64,000 bases of DNA, taken from the NCBI RefSeq assembly GCF_900105065.1, contig NZ_LT629749.1, positions 744,001 to 808,000 of the forward strand. The letters run 5' to 3'. The DNA comes from Friedmanniella luteola. Lineage in GTDB: Bacteria; Actinomycetota; Actinomycetes; Propionibacteriales; Propionibacteriaceae. The translations under genes and the position numbers were made by a program. The notes beneath the pieces were generated by a model that was not told where the DNA came from, made no database searches, and saw nothing but the letters and a program-made list of their open reading frames with translations. The stretch's first letter is position 1, and each line of letters opens with the position of its first letter. Shown here one piece after another: positions 59,373 to 64,000 of this stretch.

Positions 59373-60587
59373 ATGAGCGTCGCGCCCGCCACCTCCCTGG
59401 TCCGCCGTCTCGTCCCGCGGGACCCCGGCGAGGAGCACCGGGTCGCGACGCCGCTGGAGCTGCTGACGGACCTCTGCTTCGTCGTGGCCGTCGCCGCCGC
59501 CGCCACCGAGCTGCACCACGCCGTCGCCGAGGACCACGTCGTCGCCGGCGTGACCGGGTTCCTGATGGCCTTCTTCGCCATCTGGTGGGCCTGGTTGAAC
59601 TTCACCTGGTTCGCCTCGGCCTACGACAACGACGACGTCGTCTACCGGCTGCTGACGATCGTGCAGATCCTGGGCGTGCTCGTGCTGGCCGCGGGGATCC
59701 CGCTGGTCTTCGAGGGCCACTTCGCGGTGGTGGTGCTCGGCTACGTGGTGATGCGCATCGCGCTGGTGCTGCAGTGGCTGCGCGCCGCCCGGCACGACCC
59801 CGCCCACCGGGCGACCAACCGGCGCTACGCCCTCGGGATCGTCGTCGTCCAGCTGGCCTGGGTGTCGTTCATCCCGCTCGCCGAGCTGGAGTGGCTGCGG
59901 CTGCCGGCCTTCCTCGTCTTCGCCGCCGCCGACATGGCCGTCCCGGTGTGGGCCGAGCGCGCCGGGCTGACCAGCTGGCACCCGCACCACGTCGCCGAGC
60001 GCTACGGCCTGTTCTTCATCATCGTGCTGGGCGAGACGATCCTCGCGGCCACGACCGCGGTCGGGCGGGCGTTCGCCGACCCGGCCGCCCGGGCCGGTGT
60101 GCTCGTCGTCGTGCTCAGCGCCGTGCTGATCGTCTTCAGCTGCTGGTGGCTGTACTTCTCCCGCGAGGCCGGTGCCGTGCTCGAGCGGGCGCGGGACGAC
60201 GACCTCGGGCTCGCGTTCCGCTGGGGGTTCGGGCACTACGCGGTGTTCGCCGCGGCCGCCGCGGTGGGTGCCGGGCTGGCCGCCCGGGTCGACCACTGGA
60301 CCCACCACGCCGAGGCCTCGGAGCTGGTGACCGGGGCCTCGGTCACCGTGCCGACCGCGGTCCTGGTGGCCATGATCTGGCTGATCCAGCTGCGCGGCCA
60401 CGACGCGTCGCCCCGCACGGCCGTCCCCTTCGGGCTGGCCGTGGTGCTGGTCCTCGCCGGGACCCTCACCCCGGTGCCCGAGCTGGTCGCCGGCCTCGTC
60501 GTCGCCGCCTTGCTGGTGGTGGAGGTCCGGCTGGCCGCGGCGGCGGGCCGGGCCGGGTCGACGCTCGCGGCCGCGGGCAACCGCTGA
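59373..60587 (+). CDS. low temperature requirement protein A (LtrA) family membrane protein
   Basis: The 404-residue polytopic protein has about ten to twelve membrane helices. The N-terminal soluble segment before TPLELLTDLCFVVAVAAAAT is followed by HHAVAEDHVV and AFFAIWWAWLNFTWFASAYD, diagnostic of LtrA proteins, and by the internal ERYGLFFIIVLGETILA motif. First noted in Listeria for growth at low temperature; the activity is not known. ATG at 59373 fits the TAGCGT box 7 bases before. Ends just before the kinase-like gene, which may be co-transcribed. Confidence 0.88.
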   Translation: MSVAPATSLVRRLVPRDPGEEHRVATPLELLTDLCFVVAVAAAATELHHAVAEDHVVAGVTGFLMAFFAIWWAWLNFTWFASAYDNDDVVYRLLTIVQILGVLVLAAGIPLVFEGHFAVVVLGYVVMRIALVLQWLRAARHDPAHRATNRRYALGIVVVQLAWVSFIPLAELEWLRLPAFLVFAAADMAVPVWAERAGLTSWHPHHVAERYGLFFIIVLGETILAATTAVGRAFADPAARAGVLVVVLSAVLIVFSCWWLYFSREAGAVLERARDDDLGLAFRWGFGHYAVFAAAAAVGAGLAARVDHWTHHAEASELVTGASVTVPTAVLVAMIWLIQLRGHDASPRTAVPFGLAVVLVLAGTLTPVPELVAGLVVAALLVVEVRLAAAAGRAGSTLAAAGNR

Positions 60588-60619
60588 CGCCCCCCGACGT
60601 CGACCGCGACGGAGATCTG

Positions 60620-61159
60620 ATGCTGCGCCCCCTGGTCCTCACCGGCGGACCCGCCGTGGGCAAGTCCACCTGCGCCCGGCTGCTCGCCGAGGCCCTCCCG
60701 CGGGCCGCGGTCGTCGACGCCGACGACGTCCGCCAGCTGGTGGTCGCGGGTGCCGCCGCACCCTGGCAGGGACACGAGGGGCAGGTCCAGCACGCCCTCG
60801 GGGCCCAGAACGCCGCGGGCCTGGCCCGCGGTCTGCACGGCGCCGGGTTCGCCGTCGTCGTCGCGGACGTGGTCACCCCCGCCACGGCGGCGGTCTACCG
60901 CGTCGGGCTGCCGGGCTGCCTGCTGGTGCACCTGCGGATCTCCCAGGCCGGTGCGCGGCGCCGCGCGGCGACGCGCACCGTGCACCTCACCGACGCGGAG
61001 TTCGTGCTGCTGCACGACTGGCAGGCCGCCGACCCGCCGCGGGCCGACGTCGTCCTCGACGTCGACGGGCTGTCCCTCGCCGAGCAGGTGGCGGAGGTCC
61101 GCCGGCTCTGGGAGGCGGCCGGGGACGGTCAGGGCGCGGCCGTCGGCTCCTCGCGGTAG
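60620..61159 (+). CDS. small P-loop ATPase, kinase-like
   Basis: The 179-residue cytosolic protein has Walker A GGPAVGKST (about 9-17) and an Asp-rich VVDADDVRQLV after the first strand, similar to shikimate/gluconate/chloramphenicol kinase-like P-loop proteins (AAA_33 type). A Walker-B-like VVVADVV lies near 82-88 and an Arg-rich region near 112-118 (ARRRAATRT). Substrate unknown. Start ATG 60620 has a GGAG site. The last 31 bases overlap the convergent marR gene. Confidence 0.75.
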   Translation: MLRPLVLTGGPAVGKSTCARLLAEALPRAAVVDADDVRQLVVAGAAAPWQGHEGQVQHALGAQNAAGLARGLHGAGFAVVVADVVTPATAAVYRVGLPGCLLVHLRISQAGARRRAATRTVHLTDAEFVLLHDWQAADPPRADVVLDVDGLSLAEQVAEVRRLWEAAGDGQGAAVGSSR

Positions 61160-61653
61160 ACGACGAGCAGCCGGCGCAGCGTCTGGGCCAGCTGGTGCTG
61201 GTCGCCCTCGTCGAGCCCCGCCAGCAGCTGCTGCTCCGCCTCCAGCAGGTCGGCCAGGGCGGCGTCGACGGCGAGCCGGCCGGCGTCGGTCAGCCCGACG
61301 AGCACCCCGCGCTTGTCGCCCGGGTGCAGGTCGCGGCGGACGAGGCCCCGCGCGGCCAGCCGGTCGACCCGGTTGGTCATGGTGCCGGAGGTGACCATCG
61401 TCTCCCGCAGCAGCTGGCCGGGGGAGAGCTGGTTCGGCGCGCCCGCCCGGCGGAGCGCGGCCAGCACGTCGAACTCCCACGTCTCCAGGCCGTGCGCGTT
61501 GAACGACGCCGCCCGCTGCCGGTCCAGGTGGCGGGCCAGCCGGGTCACCCGCGACAGCACCCGCATCGGCGTCACGTCGAGGTCCGGCCGCTCGCGGGAC
61601 CAGGCCTCGACGACGAGGTCGACCTCGTCGCGTGGTTCGCGGTCGACGGCCAT
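61129..61653 (-). CDS. MarR-family transcriptional regulator
   Basis: The 174-residue winged-helix repressor has helices typical of MarR proteins: RVTRLARHLDRQRAASFNAH, then LETWEFDVLAALRRAGAPNQ, LLRETMVTSGTMTNRVDRLA (recognition helix) and the beta-wing RDLHPGDKRGVLVGLTDAGR. The ATG at 61653 is 7 bases after TAGGAT, so the transcript is probably leaderless. An upstream ATG at 61662 gives MRAMAV. The downstream neighbour on the same strand is an MFS gene with its own promoter region, a plausible target (inference). Confidence 0.9.
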   Translation of the reverse strand: MAVDREPRDEVDLVVEAWSRERPDLDVTPMRVLSRVTRLARHLDRQRAASFNAHGLETWEFDVLAALRRAGAPNQLSPGQLLRETMVTSGTMTNRVDRLAARGLVRRDLHPGDKRGVLVGLTDAGRLAVDAALADLLEAEQQLLAGLDEGDQHQLAQTLRRLLVVYREEPTAAP

Positions 61654-61660
61654 GGCCCGC

Positions 61661-61666
61661 ATCCTA
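61661..61666 (-). promoter_or_regulatory. -10 box of leaderless marR transcript
   Basis: Read leftward, TAGGAT ends 7 bases before the ATG start at 61653. Confidence 0.5.
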
Positions 61667-61717
61667 CGGGCGGTGGGCGGAGCGGCCCGGGGTCCCGGGC
61701 GGCCCGACGGGCGGGGC

Positions 61718-62935
61718 TCAGCCGCGGTCGCGGGGGCCGGCGAGGTCGGTGTCGGTGCGCGGCATGGTCGCGGCCAGGGCGATGATGCCGGCGCAGAGCA
61801 CGGCCGGCACGGCCATCGTGTGCTGGATGCCCAGGTGCCGGACGAGGAAGCCGATGACGGCCGGCCCCATCAGGAAGGCCGCGTAGCCGAAGGTGACGAC
61901 GACGGCCAGCACCCGGCCGCCGCCGAGGTGGCCGGCCACCGCGTAGACCTGCGGGGCGATCATCCCGACGCCGAAGCCCACCAGGCACCAGCCGGCGACG
62001 AGCAGCGGCAGGCTGCCCACCAGGGTCACGACCACGTAGCCGAGGGCGGCGCAGGTGCCGCCGAACCGCACGACGGCGCGGCGGCCGAACCGGGCGACCA
62101 GCCGGTCGCCCAGCAGACGGATGACCACCATGAAGCCGTTGACGGCGATCAGCCCCAGCGCGCCGGTCGTCGGGTCCACCCGGGCGACGTCGGTGACGTG
62201 GATGGCCGACCAGTCGACGGCGGTGCCCTCGGCCAGGCCGAAGGCCAGCGCCATCGCGCCCAGCACCCAGGCCGCGCGCGGGATCCGCGCCCGGACGCCG
62301 TCGACGGAGTGCGGGACGACGGCGCTCTGCGGGGTGATCCGCAGCAGCACCACCAGCACCACGGCGGCGATCACGGCCAGCCCCAGCATCAGCGGGGTGA
62401 CGATCCCGCCGCCCTCGATGCCCAGCACGCGGGCGAGCAGCAGCACGGCCCCGGCACCGGCGAAGCCCCCGATCGAGAACCACGCGTGGAAGGTGCTCAT
62501 CACCGGCCGGCGGCGGGCCGCCTCCACCTGCACGCCCAGCGCGTTCATGCCCACGTCCATCGCCCCGTTGCCGAGCCCCAGCAGGACCAGGCCGACGACG
62601 GCGACACCGAAGGAGGGGGCGAGGGCGATCGTCACCGCCGCGCCGATCAGCAGCGGCAGGCCGCACAGCGCCACCGTCCGGGCGCCGACGGCGTCGGCGA
62701 GCCGGCCGCCCACCTGCATCGAGAGGATGCCCGCGACGCCCGCGCAGAACAGCATCGCCGCGATGTGCCCGTCGTCGATCAGCAGCTTCGCGCGCAGCGA
62801 CGGCAGCGCCCCGGCGTTGCCGCCGATCAGCATGCCGTTGACCGCGAACAGCACGGCGACCGCGAGGGAGGCGGCCTTCGAGTCGAGCGGGGCGGTCCGG
62901 CCGGTGGGCGGGGCGGGGGAGAGGGTCGAGGTCAC
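61718..62935 (-). CDS. MFS transporter, 12-TM
   Basis: The 405-residue exporter or permease has twelve predicted helices with a middle loop around 205-215 (SVDGVRARIPRAAW). It resembles the sugar/FucP-like group of YbjJ-type MFS members (GMDVGMNALGVQVEAARRRP signature). No substrate can be assigned. The GTG start is preceded by an AT-rich 5' region with a GTATCG/CGATAC inverted pair at 62952-62981, perhaps the operator of the nearby MarR (inference). It ends 55 bases upstream of the marR start and reads in the same direction. Confidence 0.88.
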   Translation of the reverse strand: MTSTLSPAPPTGRTAPLDSKAASLAVAVLFAVNGMLIGGNAGALPSLRAKLLIDDGHIAAMLFCAGVAGILSMQVGGRLADAVGARTVALCGLPLLIGAAVTIALAPSFGVAVVGLVLLGLGNGAMDVGMNALGVQVEAARRRPVMSTFHAWFSIGGFAGAGAVLLLARVLGIEGGGIVTPLMLGLAVIAAVVLVVLLRITPQSAVVPHSVDGVRARIPRAAWVLGAMALAFGLAEGTAVDWSAIHVTDVARVDPTTGALGLIAVNGFMVVIRLLGDRLVARFGRRAVVRFGGTCAALGYVVVTLVGSLPLLVAGWCLVGFGVGMIAPQVYAVAGHLGGGRVLAVVVTFGYAAFLMGPAVIGFLVRHLGIQHTMAVPAVLCAGIIALAATMPRTDTDLAGPRDRG

Positions 62936-62951
62936 AGCGGGTCCGTCTTCT

Positions 62952-62981
62952 GTATCGATTTAGATGCCGAGACGACGATAC
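62952..62981. promoter_or_regulatory. possible operator upstream of the MFS gene
   Basis: GTATCG (62952-62957) and CGATAC (62976-62981) are exact reverse complements flanking AT-rich TAGAT sequence, in the MFS promoter region. The arms are short and far apart. Confidence 0.3.
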
Positions 62982-63024
62982 GGCCCGTCGAGGGGACGGG
63001 GCAAGCCGGCCGGGCGCGCGGTGC

Positions 63025-63690
63025 TCAGCGGGCCGGATCGGTGACCAGGGTGGGCTTGGCCTGCAGGTGGCTGAGCCCGTTCCAGGACAGGTTGACGAGG
63101 TGGGCCGCCACCTCGCGCTTGCCCGGGCGCTGCACGTCCAGCCACCACTGGCCGGTGCTGGCCACCATGCCGACGAGCATCTGCGCGTAGATCGGTGAGT
63201 GCTTGGGCTCGAGGCCCTGCCGCTTGAACTCGGCGGACAGGATGCCCTCCACCTGCGTGGCGACGTCGTTGAGGATGGTCGCGAAGGAGCCGCCGGCGTG
63301 GCCGAGGGAGGAGTCGCGGGCCAGGATGCGGAAGCCGTCGGTGTGGGCCTCGATGTAGTCGAGCAGGGCCAGCGCGGCCTGCTCCAGCAGCTCGCGCTGG
63401 TGACCCGAGGTCAGCGAGCTGCGGATGCCGTCCAGCAGGGTGCGGACCTCCCGGTCGACGACGACGGCGTAGAGCCCCTCCTTGCCACCGAAGTGCTCGT
63501 AGACCACCGGCTTGCTGACCATCGCCGTGGCGGCGATCTCCTCCACCGACGTGCCGTCGAAGCCGCGGAGCGCGAACAGCGAGCGGGCCACGTCGATCAG
63601 CTGCTCGCGGCGGTCCGCCCCGGTCATCCGGACGCGGCCGGGACGCCGGGCGCGCGTGGACTCGCGCCGTTCCGGTTCCCGTGTGGCCAT
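63025..63690 (-). CDS. TetR-family regulator, Rv1019-like
   Basis: The 221-residue regulator has a conserved TetR helix-turn-helix: RREQLIDVARSLFALRGFDG, then TSVEEIAATAMVSKPVVYEH and FGGKEGLYAVVVDRE. The last segment closely resembles M. tuberculosis Rv1019, which lies next to glmU (Rv1018c). The helical C-terminal domain continues to LVTDPAR. ATG at 63690 follows CAGACT by 7 bases (leaderless pattern); MTG at residue 22 is a shorter alternative. Its target and ligand are not known here. Confidence 0.9.
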   Translation of the reverse strand: MATREPERRESTRARRPGRVRMTGADRREQLIDVARSLFALRGFDGTSVEEIAATAMVSKPVVYEHFGGKEGLYAVVVDREVRTLLDGIRSSLTSGHQRELLEQAALALLDYIEAHTDGFRILARDSSLGHAGGSFATILNDVATQVEGILSAEFKRQGLEPKHSPIYAQMLVGMVASTGQWWLDVQRPGKREVAAHLVNLSWNGLSHLQAKPTLVTDPAR

Positions 63691-63697
63691 GCTGCCC

Positions 63698-63703
63698 AGT
63701 CTG
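63698..63703 (-). promoter_or_regulatory. -10 box of leaderless tetR transcript
   Basis: Read leftward, CAGACT lies 7 bases before the ATG at 63690; it fits TAnnnT except at the first base. Confidence 0.35.
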
Positions 63704-63829
63704 CGGGCTGGGCCGCCGCGGGCGAAACCTGGGCTCCGACGCGTCGGTCGCGCGTGCCGCCGCGGGCCTGCGGCGACCCTCCGGCGCGCTCGGGCCGAGC
63801 GTGCGGCAGGGGTCCCGCGTGCGTAGTGT

Positions 63830-63865
63830 GGTCCCCGGTCGGTCCCCGGATCGGTCGTTCCCCGG
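63830..63865 (+). repeat. three copies of TCCCCGG upstream of and within the tRNA 5' end
   Basis: TCCCCGG occurs at 63832-63838, 63843-63849 and 63859-63865, the last being the tRNA acceptor 5' strand. The first two are 11 bases apart and preceded by GG. They could be remnants of duplication or of integration at the tRNA. Confidence 0.5.
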
Positions 63866-63937
63866 TTGGTCTGCCGGCAGGGCCCGCCTGACTTTGAATC
63901 AGGACCAGCGACGTAGGTTCGACTCCTACCCGGGGAG
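63859..63937 (+). tRNA. tRNA-Gln (anticodon UUG)
   Basis: The acceptor strands TCCCCGG and CCGGGGA (63859-63865 and 63930-63936) pair fully. The anticodon stem CCTGA/TCAGG encloses loop CTTTGAA with anticodon TTG at 63894-63896 (reads CAA, Gln). The T arm GTAGG/CCTAC has loop TTCGACT. The D arm can form GGTC/GGCC. The discriminator is G and CCA is not encoded. The variable region is about 9 bases, longer than the usual 4-5 for tRNA-Gln. A -10-like TAGTGT is at 63824-63829. Confidence 0.75.
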
Positions 63938-63976
63938 CTCCGCCGACACGTCCCACCACCCAGCGAAGAGAGCTCC

Positions 63977-64000
63977 ATGCCCCGACAGCCCGACGCGCCC
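63977..64000 (+). CDS. start of a gene cut by the window edge (possibly glmU)
   Basis: ATG at 63977 after GAAGAGAGCTCC opens a frame (MPRQPDAP, 8 codons) that runs off the window. In M. tuberculosis the Rv1019-like tetR is next to glmU; glmU would fit here, but 8 codons cannot show this. Confidence 0.5.

Noticed and set aside
63859-63937. tRNA-Sec or tRNA-Leu
   Set aside because: The anticodon with U33 reads UUG; no long class-II arm, no UCA anticodon.

Overview
The window is very GC-rich DNA from an actinobacterium. It has an RbpA-type RNA polymerase binding protein, a resuscitation-promoting factor, an AfsR/SARP regulator and an actinobacterial protein O-mannosyltransferase. Start codons are often GTG (also TTG and probably CTG), and many -10 boxes lie 6-7 nt before a start codon, as in leaderless mRNAs. 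The overall make-up fits Geodermatophilaceae or relatives (Geodermatophilus, Blastococcus, Modestobacter). That placement is an inference. I can see no plasmid or phage replication genes, no complete insertion sequence and no CRISPR array.

Region 1 (1-5.5 kb) holds the end of an MFS exporter, a membrane-anchored alpha/beta hydrolase and a CopB-like metal ATPase preceded by a CsoR-type operator. A frameshifted TrmB-like regulator with its own dyad and a receiver-only response regulator follow. Region 2 (5.5-11.6 kb) holds a phosphonate/phosphite importer read leftward (phnD-phnC-phnE, the permease being a double fusion), a flavin-binding protein, a hemerythrin-domain protein and a small membrane protein. 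Region 3 (11.4-15.9 kb) is a large SARP/AAA regulator next to a gene graveyard where pieces of at least three genes are fused. Region 4 (16-21.2 kb) is a three-gene operon: ABC ATPase, ABC permease with an extracytoplasmic tail, and a secreted beta-propeller/phosphoesterase. rbpA, a CtpE-like P-type ATPase and small hypothetical genes follow.

Region 5 (25.6-33.8 kb) holds a TetR regulator and a fatty acid desaturase that appear to share related operators, a 30-residue membrane peptide, a manganese catalase, broken gene remnants, and a PadR-DUF1048-DrrA-DrrB type efflux cassette. Region 6 (33.8-45.9 kb) is accessory metabolism: methyltransferase, SHOCT and DUF1540 proteins, a TetR/hydrolase divergent pair with a palindromic operator, a class-II UvrA, a flavin-dependent oxidoreductase, a PIG-L deacetylase, a ScyD/ScyE-like protein, a small gene with a LexA-like box inside its promoter, an SDR/TolB pair and an ArsR-like regulator. 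Region 7 (46-52 kb) is a leftward oligopeptide/dipeptide ABC importer with the binding protein last.

Region 8 (52-64 kb) is core genome: pmt, rsmI, tatD-like, nitroreductase-like, rpfB, rsmA (ksgA) and ispE, in the order known from Mycobacterium tuberculosis Rv1002c-Rv1011 but without metG. It continues with LtrA, a small kinase-like ATPase, MarR, an MFS transporter, an Rv1019-like TetR, a tRNA-Gln(UUG), and the first codons of a gene that by synteny may be glmU. The most noteworthy items are the LexA-box leaderless gene at 43.0 kb, the TetR/desaturase/micropeptide locus, the ABC-propeller-phosphoesterase operon, the chimeric graveyard at 15 kb, and the likely CTG start of rsmA.
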